DNA of 64,000 nt, from contig JAYKXP010000118.1 in NCBI GenBank assembly GCA_037176845.1, positions 83,535 to 147,534 of the forward strand, given 5' to 3'. Shown here in pieces: positions 21,060 to 31,790 of the stretch. The notes under the pieces are model-generated. The model did not search any database, had not been told where the DNA came from, and saw only the letters and a program-made list of their open reading frames with translations. A program made the position numbers and the translations under genes. The first letter of the stretch is position 1. Each line of letters begins with the position of its first letter. Source of the stretch: Paramarasmius palmivorus. Taxonomy: Eukaryota > Basidiomycota > Agaricomycetes > Agaricales > Marasmiaceae.

Positions 21060-22770
21060 ATGAATAGATTAGGCCAAACTAAACGGCCACTCGCGACAAA
21101 GGGCGGCTGGACAATGCATACATGCAAACAAATAGATCAGAATGGTATAGACTAGATTCGTCTTGAGCAAGAGCATACTTGCGAATACTTCAAACATCTT
21201 TGAACCACTTCATCGTCCCGGAGCACGCAAAGGAGACTAGTAGGGTGGCACCCAGTGAACTGTATGAATATGGGTTGATTTGCCTCATCAGCATGGTCTA
21301 ATCTGAACGGAATTCAAAGCCTGACGAATGACCGTTGAATGAATTGTTCGTCGCAGCTATCGGGATACCTACCTATGCGTGAACGAGTGTGTTTGGACTA
21401 CTGATGCGGAATGGAAGTGGCACGCACCACTCACTCTGTATACGACGAAAAGGGATTCGGAAACAACTGAATACTTGATCGAGCTTTGAGTACCATGTCA
21501 AGGGGTGAAATAGCTCTCTAGACGATATCTCTAGGTATAGGTAGCTTGGAGCCTTAGTTCACCTGCGACCTGGACACGAGGTTGAATTCAAGTTTATAAC
21601 GACGTATGCACAAGTTCTGGGGTAGAATCAGACTAAAGAAGGTAAGGAAATGGGCTTGTTTATATAGTGATAGTCCGGGTAAACGATTAATGGGAGACCG
21701 GAAATTATAAGGGATGCATAAATGTTGAGAAACTAGCGTAGGTGTTACAAGGGGTTGGCATCCCGTACCGCCTAGCGGGGGTGGAGTGGTTGATAGTGAT
21801 GAAGGTGACAGAAGAACGGAATGCTGGGAGTGCTCGTTCCTAGAACTAAAAAGACGTTTGTACGAGCGAGAAAGGTTAAACTTCTTCCAAAGTCTTATGT
21901 GTTCAGCGAAGTTTGAAGGGGCTAGAGCTAAACAGATCCACAAAGATTGGTATTCGGAGGTTCCGTACCAGCGTTTCCATGCCAAGGTGAGCTTCTGTGG
22001 CTGACCCATGCCTCGACGCTTGGTGGGGAGCTTATGACTCCAAGGTTTCCCAGTTACACGTCCTAATCGATATTATATCCTGCATGGTGCTGTAGTTAGC
22101 TAAATGAACGGTCAATGGCTTGACTCATTGCGACGACATTTCCAGATTATTTCCGTAGCTGAGCCATCCATCCAGCCTCACTGGTCGCTGGAGCAGCTGG
22201 CTGATAATGGACGTTGTCAAGGAAAAGATTCAGAACGCACTTGCGTCATGCCTTGGCGAGCATGTATCTTGTGGTTAGGGTTACAAGTCAAAGCGCTTCC
22301 CTCGGAGCGCCCGTGCTACAGCGTTGGGATGTTATGGTGCTTCCAGGCGCTATGTAGACCCTGAATGAATGAAGCAAAGAATGTGTATTTCAAGACGACC
22401 AGCGTAAAGGAATGAGCGTATTAATACAGTCCAAAATCATAATGAATGTGAATGTATTTGTCCAGAGTCAAGTCAATCAAAAACCCAAGAAAAGTAAGTG
22501 CATGTTCGACGCTGGAGAGAGCGTCGTCAACGACGTTCAACTTCTCTCCGTCTGTGTCCACGGCTACGCCGGGTTCTTGTCTCCTCACCCGAGTCAAATC
22601 GCGCGCTCGCTATATGGACCGATCGAGAATTTCAATCAGGGTTGTTCCTTTAACAGGGAGTGTATGCGCCTACCTCTCGCACGATTCGACCGATTTCCCA
22701 CCACTTCAGCGTACGGTGGAGGTAGATCATCGTCTGCAACGTATAGTCAGCCAGACGCATACGCCACGAA
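21060..22770. other. Gene-free stretch
   Basis: No supported gene. A minus-strand 151-codon frame at 21554-22009 has no recognisable domain, and the opposite strand is also partly open. I see no repeats with other parts of the window. Confidence 0.4.
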
Positions 22771-22779
22771 TATATTATA

Positions 22780-23361
22780 GCTTACCCGACTCAACCGACG
22801 ATTCTCTCCTTCTCAGAACCACATCTTCCTCGTCTTGATCTTCAACCCATCGAGCATGAGGAACTACATCATCGTCAGTTCATGACATTCGCTTTCAACA
22901 CTCGAGATACGCCACTTACCCGGTGATCGAGACCTAACACGATATACATCCTCCATATCATACCGACGAACAGGAACCATCTCCAGATAAGCAGTCCTCA
23001 TCACCTTAGCCTTGTCTCGTCCCACTAACCGACCCAAACCACACATAACGAGGATCCCTTGTGCAGTCTTCACGATGACAATCCCGACAATCACCATAAA
23101 CTCCCAGATGATCCAGTGAAAGTATCGCAATAGACGAACGTGGGCCAAGCCAAGTGAGATCAAGCTAATTTGGTGTTTGACCATAAGCTCCCCAATACAT
23201 ACACCCACAGCGATTGGAAGCAGGACTTTGACTGCACTCGTGTGAGTTTCCGGAGCTGAACACGCGCAGGAAGTGGTGTTGGGGGTGTTGTGTGGCATCG
23301 GGGAGAGAACTGGAATGGTTGGATTTGAGGATAACCGTGCTTTATATACCGGCGTAGACAT
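22780..23361 (-). CDS. Small two-TM membrane protein of unknown function
   Basis: The minus-strand frame starts at ATG 23361, or more likely at a later Met near 23298. It has a Thr/Cys-containing N-terminus, a hydrophobic segment VKVLLPIAVGVCIGELMV, then RLLRYFHWIIWEF and a second helix VIVGIVIVKTAQGILVMC. A polar tail ends RSRSPG at a GTAAGT donor (about 22921). A following exon at about 22790-22864 gives an acidic C-terminus. It resembles the degenerate copies at 20-21 kb. I do not recognise a named family. Confidence 0.5.
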
Positions 23362-23379
23362 TCGAGTGGCCGCCTTGAA

Positions 23380-24330
23380 TAAAAGAATGAGCTGGCCTGG
23401 TAATTGGATTCGGACAAAGAATAATCACCGGGTCGTGGCATAATCAACACCGCGGAGAGTAGATACAGGTGCGGATGGTGCTTCAAGCAACCTTCCTCGA
23501 ATCGCCACCACTTCGTCCTTCTCCATACCTAACCTAAACCTGTCGGAATAGCACCAATCCAACCTCAACTCCATGCCCATAACCATTCCTCCAGACTGAA
23601 ACAAGAGATAGCTCTGCAGTACAGCCCAACCCACGTCTACTGCACATGGCACCCTCCTGCCCCCAACCCTGTGCCCACAGGTATACACCGCCGCATGCTC
23701 GTCTTCAAAAACGACTTCCCGTAACAAGGAAAGGGGTGATGAGGGGGAATGATGAACGGTTGAACCCCTCGGGAAGCTCCAGGAACGAGGCGGGGCGTGT
23801 CAAACAGCAGTGGCAGGGTGAACAAATGAAGGTTTCAAGTATCCTGGTTTCCGAGAGGGGAAATGGAGGAGGGAGGTAAATGTGTGTTCCAGTTTCGTAG
23901 TCGAACCTCTGAAAAAGCTATGGTGAGATGGATAACTTACGAGGGGGTAGCTCACCGAAAAGCTATCTTCCTAGCCAACCCATTCAATTGTTGATAGCTG
24001 CGTCATATTCTTCCTGCCCAAGTCCAAGCGTCAGATTTTAAGGACCCAGGGAGAGGAAAAAGGAAGATGGGAGTCAAGGAAAGAGTCACAAATGCCTACG
24101 TAATCGCGGTCCCGAATTTACCCGGGCGCCTATTCGTTATCATTGGAGGTAGTCTCGGGAACTGATGATCACACTACACAGGTGATATGTGTATGTAACG
24201 GAATGTAGACTTCGCGTGTTATCAATGTTCTATACTTTTTGCCGCTTCAAGATGGAGACAGTTCATTCTTGACAATGATACCCATGCATCATGCAACTGA
24301 AGCGATATAAATAAATAAATAAGCCAGGTG
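23380..24330. other. Stretch without a supported gene
   Basis: A 100-codon minus frame (23425-23727) is open and hydrophobic in part (VGWAVLQSYLLFQSGGM). It could be an upstream exon of the neighbouring gene at 22780-23361, but I could not connect it. The rest shows nothing. Confidence 0.35.
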
Positions 24331-24800
24331 TAGGTCAGTTGTTCCTTTTATTCTATTTGCCTCATTCCTTCCAACAACTCAGCATTCTGTCTGCTCTCAA
24401 ATACATTCTTGGCTGCTATAGCCCAGATCCGCGTTTTCGTCCGTCAAGGAAATTTACGTAAGTGGCAACTGATATCCCGCCATCTCCTCTGACGGCAGCA
24501 ATCGTAGCAGATAATACTACTAGTACCTCCAGTAACCGTTTCTCCCATACAATGGCATTTCTGGGACTCACGTTCTCATAACCAGCTATCAATGATCCTA
24601 GCTTTCCTCAGCCAAGGTCTTCACTTCTCTTCGGCGCCATTGCGACCGTAGATACCTGCACACCGCTTCAGATAGAATGGTCATTTACTGGTCCAGCCGC
24701 TCCAATCAATCTGACCATCAGTGATATTGGTGTTACTCAAAATCCTCCACCTACTTCGGGGGTGTCTACCAATGCATTTGCTAGTACTGAGCCTACTAAA
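24330..24800 (+). pseudogene. PPxY-tailed family member, N-terminal half only, cut by a retrotransposon
   Basis: After a likely acceptor near 24586 the plus strand reads FGAIATVDTCTPLQIEWSF and INLTISDIGV. This matches the start of the ectodomain in the 51-62 kb genes (ITFLLDILTACEP..LRW..NLTI). Upstream short exons are Thr/Ser-rich (NTTSTSS). Downstream only TSGVSTNAFASTEPTKG remains before retrotransposon sequence begins at about 24800. The TM helix and tail are missing. The gene was either split by the insertion or lost its 3' half. Confidence 0.5.
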
Positions 24801-25120
24801 GGATGATTACGACGCGAGCGAACATCAGGATAGAATGGTTCAAGATGGTGACAAATGCCTGATAGATATTTTGAGACACTTTTCGGATCAATGAAGGTAG
24901 ACATGTATGCTGCGAAATAGCTGAATGAATTTGGTGAGGGTTCGACAGGGAAGCCATGTTGATGAGTGAATCTGAACCACGCAGAGAGTCCAGAGTTGTA
25001 GGTGCTACTAGAGGTAGCGTCGATGTTGAGTCCTAGAACAGTGTTGCGTTGTTGGTCCAACTGTGAACGGGACCATGTCGGTTTTAGCCGGGTCCGACGA
25101 ACCGTACGATAGCGAGTCAT
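24800..25120 (-). pseudogene. Tyrosine recombinase, N-terminal fragment
   Basis: From a Met at about 25120 (MTRYRTVRRTRLK) the frame gives a SAM-like core-binding domain: STYNSGLSAWFRFTHQHGFPVEP, SFSYFAAYMS, VSKYLSGICHHLEPFYP, and finally RRNHPLV. After NHPLV the family normally continues to the catalytic domain, but here it enters host-like sequence. The catalytic Arg, His and Tyr are all missing, so the protein cannot be active. Confidence 0.7.
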
Positions 25121-25333
25121 GTCGGTACCACCCCCAACACATTCCGAGGGGGTAATAAGACATGATGAGAATATGTGGTGAGATTGAGAGAGCAAGAGCA
25201 AGGGCTTCGAGTGATCAGGCATGATCTAGTCGTAGACCGAGAACAGCCCTCACAGACGTCGCAAAGACTTTGTACGAGAAGCACTGATCCAGCCGTAGGC
25301 CAGGAAAGGCTCTCCCATACGTCGCCAGCAAAC

Positions 25334-26833
25334 TCAGTGACGCTCAGATTTTGGAAGGGTGGATGATGAAGACGAGCCACCTGGACAATTGTCGCGAACA
25401 TGGTCAGGTGACTCGCAATTGAGACAGACATGGCGTCGGCGATTAGGACAGGTTTTGTCACCGGAGCACTTCTTGTTGTTCCAGTTGCGGCAAATCTCTC
25501 GAGGACGAGAGGCAGCAGAAGAGGATGACTTGCGTGATGTTTGAGTGTTGTTGATACCTGAGGATTCAAGCCAGGACTCTTGGTTTTGAGAGAAGAACTC
25601 GAAGTCACTAAAGAGGACTTCCTTGTTTGCAGCCAAGACATTCTGGCGATTGTCTCGATCAAAGGAGATGATGTTTGGATGGAAGGAAGGCTGTCGGGTG
25701 CGAAAGCTGCGGAGAATATAATCTTCGTATGCTTGAAGTTCCGTCTCACGCCCCGAAAAGGCATGGGAAATGGCTCGGCGTAAATAAGACCAAGCTTCAG
25801 ACCACTCGCTCTGGGTCTGAACGGTACCAGAGGAAGAGGATGGATGTAAGCGGGAGTAGAGGTTATCAAGGCTGGTGTACTCCCCAGGAAGAACGGTTTT
25901 CCACTCCTCGAAATTGAGTGGAGGAGCATTACGCGAGTAGAGGACTTGCCTCGCTGCCTCCTTTGGGTCCCGAGAATAGTTCTCGAGCTGACGGCGGATG
26001 ACTTCGCGGGAACCATGTTTCCTGCGCAGCTTCTTGAGATAACGTTCGTTCTTCGGGATGAAAGGGAAGAGCTTCTTGTTGAGCTTCGGCTTTTTGCGTG
26101 AGGAATGGTGAGAAGAACTGTCAGATGAGCTCGATGATGATGACGAACTGTCGTCTGACGGAGATGAAGATCGTTTACGGCGAGGCCGTTTATGCTTGTT
26201 GTGCTTTCGGGGAGGTGATGGTGATGGCGACCGCGACCGACTCCGTTTACGACCGTGATGTGGATTATCATCAGATGAACCTGATGAGGAAGGAGACGAT
26301 GGGTCTGGATTTCTGTCAGGGCTTCTCTGTCGTTCCTTCCCCTTTCCTGTGTGATCTTGATCCTTGGAAGGACCACCGCTACCTTCAACTTGCTTCTGGA
26401 GCTCGCCGGCAATGGCATCCCCTGTATCTTTACCTCTCCTAACTTCTCTATCATGATTGTCCAATAGGAGAACCCAGCCTTGGATACTTCGCCGTACTGC
26501 TTCACGGGTCGTAGGAACACTGAGACGTTGGCCCCCGGCATGGACCTGATCTTCCAAGGCAGTCTCGGCAGCTTTACGAGTGATTTTGCCATGCCGGTAT
26601 TGTTCAACAACCTCATCCATGACTTTGCGGGAGTTCTGAGTGATGTCATCATGGAGCAACTGTGAAGCCGGTTGACTAGCTGGAGGAGAAGTGTTGGTTC
26701 GAGTGGGATGATTTGAAGGAGTGGGAGCAGTTGCAGCAGTGGAAGGTTGAGTGCTTGTTGAGCTCGTGAATATTCCCCGAAAGATGCCCTGCTGTGCCGC
26801 ATTTGATTGATCTTTTGATGTCTTCGGTGCCAT
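25334..26833 (-). CDS. Gag of the tyrosine-recombinase retrotransposon
   Basis: The 499-residue ORF starts at ATG 26833 (MAPKTSKDQSN). The N-terminal third is Thr/Pro/Ser-rich with a helical stretch. A long basic-Ser tract (RKRSRSRSPSPSPP and a poly-Ser run) follows, then a capsid-like helical region (EEWKTVLPGEYTSLDNLYSRL, WSYLRRAISHAFSGRE). Near the C-terminus are two zinc motifs: a CCCH-type finger starting CRNWNNKKC, and CLNCESPDHVRDNC, a CCHC knuckle. The overlapping 593-codon frame is a shadow. It lies upstream of the recombinase ORF on the same strand. Intact. Confidence 0.75.
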   Translation of the reverse strand: MAPKTSKDQSNAAQQGIFRGIFTSSTSTQPSTAATAPTPSNHPTRTNTSPPASQPASQLLHDDITQNSRKVMDEVVEQYRHGKITRKAAETALEDQVHAGGQRLSVPTTREAVRRSIQGWVLLLDNHDREVRRGKDTGDAIAGELQKQVEGSGGPSKDQDHTGKGKERQRSPDRNPDPSSPSSSGSSDDNPHHGRKRSRSRSPSPSPPRKHNKHKRPRRKRSSSPSDDSSSSSSSSSDSSSHHSSRKKPKLNKKLFPFIPKNERYLKKLRRKHGSREVIRRQLENYSRDPKEAARQVLYSRNAPPLNFEEWKTVLPGEYTSLDNLYSRLHPSSSSGTVQTQSEWSEAWSYLRRAISHAFSGRETELQAYEDYILRSFRTRQPSFHPNIISFDRDNRQNVLAANKEVLFSDFEFFSQNQESWLESSGINNTQTSRKSSSSAASRPREICRNWNNKKCSGDKTCPNRRRHVCLNCESPDHVRDNCPGGSSSSSTLPKSERH

Positions 26834-27200
26834 AGCATGGGAAAAAGATAGAATGAGACGGAGTTGATGGAATATAGAGATATATTCAGTGTAAGCAAAA
26901 TTTTCTTGGTGAGCTGGCGACGTAGTGAGAAGAGCTACACAATAAACCTAGAATACATACCTGGCGACGTAGTGAGAAGAGACAAGGAGGTTGTCTCACT
27001 CCGCCGCCAGTGATCAACTCTGCCGGAAGTTCGGTTAGCATGACGTGTACAACATGACGTAAAGGGAAAAAACCTTGTTCGTACTCACCACTGCCCTCTC
27101 GCTTACGACCTGGGAGGTGGAGAGGACATATCCCGCTTAGAGCGCGAGGCGCGGGGACGGTGAGTACGAGGTTATGGTATTGAGCTCGCTGCTGATGCAA

Positions 27201-27545
27201 TTAATCTTGCATAGACTCGCAAGCTCGTCTAAACCCGATCATCTTATCCCACTGTCCCCTTTTCCGTGCTATTTTTAGATGTACGTCGCCACAAGTAATC
27301 GAAACTTGCCATTGAAATCTGTTCATGATGCAGGACATTCATCTACGATGCATAGGAACACTCTCGTCAGTATAACGATGAAAATCAATGGAAAACGCTA
27401 CGTTCACACGATCCGTATGCTTTTCAATTTCGGTATCAGAAGTCGTAGATGGACATCAATGTTGCTGATCATGGTTGCAGAACACTGCCACTTCTGTACT
27501 TGAAGTACTTATACAAGGCAATCAGCAAATGCAACCAACCCAACC
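27201..27545. other. Short gene-free stretch between retrotransposon and 7-TM gene
   Basis: No ORF or repeat recognised. I looked for the missing 3' half of the gene cut at 24800 and did not find it here. Confidence 0.4.
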
Positions 27546-28760
27546 ATGGACCTAGACCCCCAATTGTCGCCTGACAGCTTTGAGAAATCATTCACGGTCC
27601 CTATCACTGCGACTGCGGTATATTCCTGTCTTAGCTTCAACATGCATGTGATTAACAACACATTCCAAAGGTTCAATTCCTGCTCTACGTTATTTGTTCC
27701 GCTCCATCGCCTCTATATACACAGTACTGATATTGATTTGCTCTTGCATAGGTACATACGCCGTCTTATATTCTATATGCGTGTTTATCCTGGCCAAACG
27801 GAGGAATAGCCGCTATCGGATCCATATTGGGTCAATGTCCGCTTTGTTTATCTTTACAACGATTGGGCTGGGAGCTAACATGACAGCGGTGTATCTGGGT
27901 GTTCGAGAGCAACTGCTTGGGGAGCAGAGGAGTGGTATCGCGGCATTTGATATGGGGTAAGTGTAGTTTTGGACAACTCTGTTGATAATTCTATGAACGG
28001 GACATAGGATAGCTGCCTGCATAATGTTTCTCTGCGCAAAGTGAGTCACTTTGTCCCGTAGTGAAATGCACTCATGTTCTCTGTGTAGCATCATCGCTAA
28101 CTGTGTACTGGTGAGTAATTCACTGACCAGTCTCGAGTTATAAGCTTGATTTTGCTGGCAGGTTTGGCGATGCTACTTTGTTTGGGGGCGTCAAGCACGG
28201 GTGATCATTATTCCTGTATTCATGTGCACCGTGACTAATGGTGAGCATTGTGCTTTCCTCATGAGATATGCGACCTTCATGGTACCACCAGTACTTGGAC
28301 TTGCGAGTGTCTTTGTTTCTCTGAAGAACCGGTCGTTTGTTGCGTTGCCTTTTGTGGGAGTAATACATTCACCACCAGTTCCGTTCACTTTGTTTGTGAT
28401 CTTGAATGTCATAACAAATATAGGCATGACAGCCGTCATTGGTATGTCCTTCTCTATCAACTAAACTTAGATTAACATACGGTTGCACAGCGGGGAGAAT
28501 TTTTTATATCTGGCATTGGACAAAGGGACATCTCGATGGTAGAGTTCGAAGTGTTTATAAAACGGCGGTTTATGCTAGGTACATCCATTTTGATATTGCT
28601 CTTATCCGTTCCGTTTACATGGTAGTTGAGCAGTATAGAATCCGGGAGCATATACCCAGTATTCCTACTTCTCTTTGCGTTCGCTGGATTGTCCATTCTC
28701 ACGCAGGTTTTGTATTACTCGTTGACGCTGATCGTGGTAAGCTGTTGTTGGAATCTGATT
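27546..28760 (+). CDS. Multi-span (7-TM-like) fungal membrane protein
   Basis: Likely exons are about 27546-27617 (end uncertain), 27725-27956, 28008-28040, 28089-28110, 28162-28441, 28491-28538 and more to about 28760. Introns of about 50 bp have clear GTAAGT/GTGAGT donors. Helices visible are VLILICSCIGTYAVLYSICVFILA, MSALFIFTTIGLGANM, YATFMVPPVLGLASVFVS and FTLFVILNVITNIGMTAVI. The motif VWRCYFVWGRQARVIIIP is the conserved turn of a large basidiomycete family with no known ligand. The last exons are hard to join, so the C-terminus is uncertain. Confidence 0.6.
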
Positions 28761-28762
28761 AG

Positions 28763-29096
28763 AGTAGTTGAGTGAGGTTTTGTTTAGGGAATAGCACCAA
28801 CACTTGTGGTAGTGCGCATGGGTTTGGGTGTCTGCATGTATGAGGACGAGGAGTAGAGCTAAATTCTCACTATGGGTCGTCCGACAGCCTGAAGTATGAA
28901 TGTTGAGGCCTGTCCTACTCTTTTTATTAATGATCTTTGCTAGATAATTCGCTATTTTTGAGCGACCATGGTCCCACAACACACTCGTCTATTCCATTTA
29001 CTATACACGGTCGGCAGGGTTGGGAGGTAGAAGTAGGTTATTCGGGTGTAACACTAGAGCACGAAGGTGCACTATGATTATGGTGCACAAACGACT
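28763..29096. other. Gene-free stretch before the first hAT-like element
   Basis: Nothing supported. Short minus-strand frames have no recognisable features. Confidence 0.4.
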
Positions 29097-29104
29097 GGCG
29101 TTAG

Positions 29105-30114
29105 CAAGAGGTGTCAGATTTCCCAGATTCGTATACGCGAAGTTTCGCGTGGCAAGGTGATTGGCGGGACGGCAGGTCATGCCGACGATGACATAAACAG
29201 CATATTTCTTTCCCCTTCACCGTCATCGCAGACTACAATGTACCCTGTTTTCCTTGACTTCCTCCTATCCTCATCTTCCGCACGTCTGCAAATACAAGAT
29301 TCATGTACAAGAAAGAAAATCAAGAGGCTGATTGAAGTAAATTTCTCAGTCTACCCTTGTTCATTCTTTTTGAAACTGAAGCTCCAGAGTGACTGGTACA
29401 ATTGAGCTACGAAGTTGAGATCAGATGTGGTATCATGGGACAGTGAACCAGACTATAATGATGGTGGGTTCGCTCTGATATGCTCCGGTCATCTTTGTTC
29501 GCATTCACAGACTCTGGCTCTCAAGGCGTGATTGATATATGCAATCTTCGATTTGCTCATTTTCCGACGTGATACTTGAATGTTGAACTCAAATGGTTTA
29601 AACAGGATGAGCATAGCTCTGATGCTCATGCGACTGAACAGCATGAAATAGATGAGTGGGGCAGTCTGTCACTATCATCAGTGCTTGCCCACACAAGGGT
29701 TACATGGAACATCGTCTACTCGCTAGCCTGTCATCCCGAAGGAATGCAAAGCTCGGACATGCTATAATCATTATTGAAGGAATAGGAACGGTAACTGAGT
29801 CACAAGGAGAGGCGGAAAGAGTGATCATTTGAGGTGCTGCTGAATGTCCGCTCGAATAATATGTAGTTCCCAACTTGGGAAGACGTCATGTATAAATAAT
29901 CGATAAAGAATACAGAAATCATATATTCATTGTGAACTCAGTACGTGGCCGAAAAACTATTACCGGGACAGAGGCCTCACGTTCGAAGACAGACGGGTTG
30001 TGTGTAGAAACAGAAACAAGGGATGTGTGCTGTCCGGCATGAGCTGCCGCCTCGCTTATCACCTTGCCACGCGAAACTTCGCGTATACGAATCTGGGAAA
30101 TCTGGAACCTCTTG
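29105..30114. mobile_element. Non-autonomous hAT-like element 1 (1010 bp)
   Basis: Imperfect terminal inverted repeats of about 80 bp begin CAAGAGGT at both ends and share CAGATTTCCCAGATTCGTAT. They are flanked by an exact 8-bp duplication GGCGTTAG (29097-29104 and 30115-30122). An 8-bp duplication with ends of the CA-R-x-G type fits the hAT superfamily. The interior encodes no transposase, so it depends on a source elsewhere. Confidence 0.82.
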
Positions 30115-30224
30115 GGCGTTAGCGCTCCGAGTCTCCTTAGCGCTCAGTCACTAACCTTAACCTTCTCGGCTAGCCCAACCCTAACCCAGAGAAGCGCAAG
30201 TTTTTTCTCAACAACCATTATCGC

Positions 30225-30761
30225 CAAGGGGTGGACCCGATTCAAATCGGCGCAAGAGATTCGCTCGCGTGGCTTTTTGATATATCGATGGCCGACACTG
30301 AGCCGCATCCCAAATTTGGACATCTGAGTCACGGTGGTTCAACTTGGAAAGTATCTTCACAATTTACATTCACGCACTCTCCTCCCGCCTTTGCCTTTGG
30401 AATATCTCAAGCTGTTAGATTACCCATGCACCCAACATGCACCTCGCTTCTAGGTTCTCTACGTCAAATGAGCCGTATTTTTGAGGTGACCAAAGGCTGT
30501 GTATGAATTACGTACTGACTCGTTTGCGATAGTCTTTCCAGAGGATAATTGGCATGATTCCAGCGTCTTATATTCATGCATGGCAAATAAGTTGGGTCAG
30601 AATATCACAAGTGAATTCACGAGCTACATTCGGTGTTGGCATTGGTGAAATCAAGTGTAGAAAACAGAACCGATTTCAACCTGCCCAGCTTCGGCCATCA
30701 TTTCATCAAAAAACCACGCGAGCGAATCTCTTGCGCCGATTTGAATCGGGTCCACCCCTTG
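30225..30761. mobile_element. Non-autonomous hAT-like element 2 (537 bp MITE)
   Basis: Near-perfect inverted repeats of about 57 bp begin CAAGGGGTGGACCCGATTC and run through GCGCAAGAGATTCGCTCGCG. They are flanked by an 8-bp duplication ATTATCGC (30217-30224 and 30762-30769). The size and absence of a gene make it a MITE. Its terminal CAA-G-GG resembles the element at 29105 but the two are otherwise different. Confidence 0.87.
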
Positions 30762-30769
30762 ATTATCGC

Positions 30770-31184
30770 ACACCCTCATGACTACATCAGCCGATTGAAA
30801 ACTCAGAGGATTATTGGTGCTGGTTTTGCTTGGCCGTAACGTACGTATCCCTGCGCTCACAAACTCGCTACCTCGCTAATCGACAATCAGTACTCCCACA
30901 GGCCCATCGTTGTTTCTACTGAATAGCAAGACTATCCAAACAAGCAGATCCCAACTCAACGCTTCAACTCCCAACAAAACCCGCCAAAATCGCCAAAACC
31001 GTTCCATTCCCTCGATGGCCGCCTCGTCCAGATCACCTTGCAGGAAGAGAGGAATCACAAGTCCAGCTGGCTTTGGTCGGCTTTTTGAGACGTATCCTAC
31101 TTCCTCCGGTGCCCTTGGCCTCTAACTGATTTTCCCAACTTCCATATGCTCGCCCGCTATGCTTGGTACTCAAACCTCGAATCT
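30770..31184. other. Short gene-free stretch
   Basis: No supported gene; a 71-codon plus frame at 30910-31125 is Ser/Arg-rich without known motifs. Confidence 0.35.
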
Positions 31185-31781
31185 ACCGTCTCACAATTTG
31201 ATAACCCTAACCCAATAACGAACGAGAAAAATTGGTCATCCGACTTCCAGACCACCACGATCTCACCTCCAGGTTATCGACGGCTAGCGCAGGACATACG
31301 AGAGGTGATCCAAGGCTGTTTGGGTAAAATAGAGTGCCAGGGCGTCGAGTCAGTGAGCTCCAGAGTACTTTCTTATCCATCTAATGACATCTCTCCACAG
31401 ATCGATAACGCAACTCTATGCAGAAGATGAAGGTTCAGGAGGAAGAAGCTGTGGCCGCAAACCTGCATCTTGCATGTTCAGCTTGGAGAGGCGCGTGTAC
31501 CATACTCCCTATCTTCCTCTATGCGCTGCGCTCATGAAACATTCAGGATATTCAGGATATTGCCGCTTACTCGACAGCTCTTTGCATGATCTCCCACGTC
31601 AACACGAAGACTTTCGATTCGAGCAATAAACCAACATGCGGTAGCCCCCAAAGTTGTCTGACTGTACCATCTGGTCACGACGGCGGAGACAACTCTTGAA
31701 ACACGCTGGGTGGTTTGGAGAACCTGTATACGTACGAGGCCCACGATCCACGAATTATCTCCCATTCTCACATGTGCATCG
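31185..31781 (+). repeat. Dispersed repeat R1, copy at 31.2 kb
   Basis: It includes ATAACCCTAACCCAAT, CCAGGTTATCGA and CAGATCGATAACGC in order, shared with copies at 53.05-53.9 and 63.4-64.0 kb. It shows no coding pattern conserved between copies. It abuts the left target duplication of the MULE. Confidence 0.6.
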
Positions 31782-31790
31782 CTCTCGAAC

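Larger units (their letters stand above)
24800..27200 (-). mobile_element. Truncated tyrosine-recombinase (DIRS/Ngaro-like) retrotransposon
   Basis: On the minus strand a 5' non-coding part (26840-27200) precedes a Gag ORF (26833-25334) and then the start of a tyrosine recombinase ORF, cut off at about 24800. RT and RNase H are absent. The non-coding part contains a direct repeat CTGGCGACGTAGTGAGAAGAG at about 26911 and 26961. DIRS-like elements use a tyrosine recombinase instead of an integrase and have no conventional LTRs, which fits. The truncation point falls inside the recombinase core-binding domain. Confidence 0.7.

Noticed and set aside
21554..22009. 151-codon minus-strand ORF
   Set aside because: No known motif, no clear promoter or introns, and partly open frames on both strands. 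Not enough for a gene call.
25117..26898. 593-codon minus-strand ORF
   Set aside because: It overlaps the Gag ORF in another frame. Gag has the zinc motifs and a sensible composition, so the longer ORF is a shadow.
30165..30190. Telomere-like AACCCTAACCC tracts here and in the R1 repeats
   Set aside because: Only one or two units occur at each place, always in the same context of a dispersed repeat, so they are not telomeric arrays.
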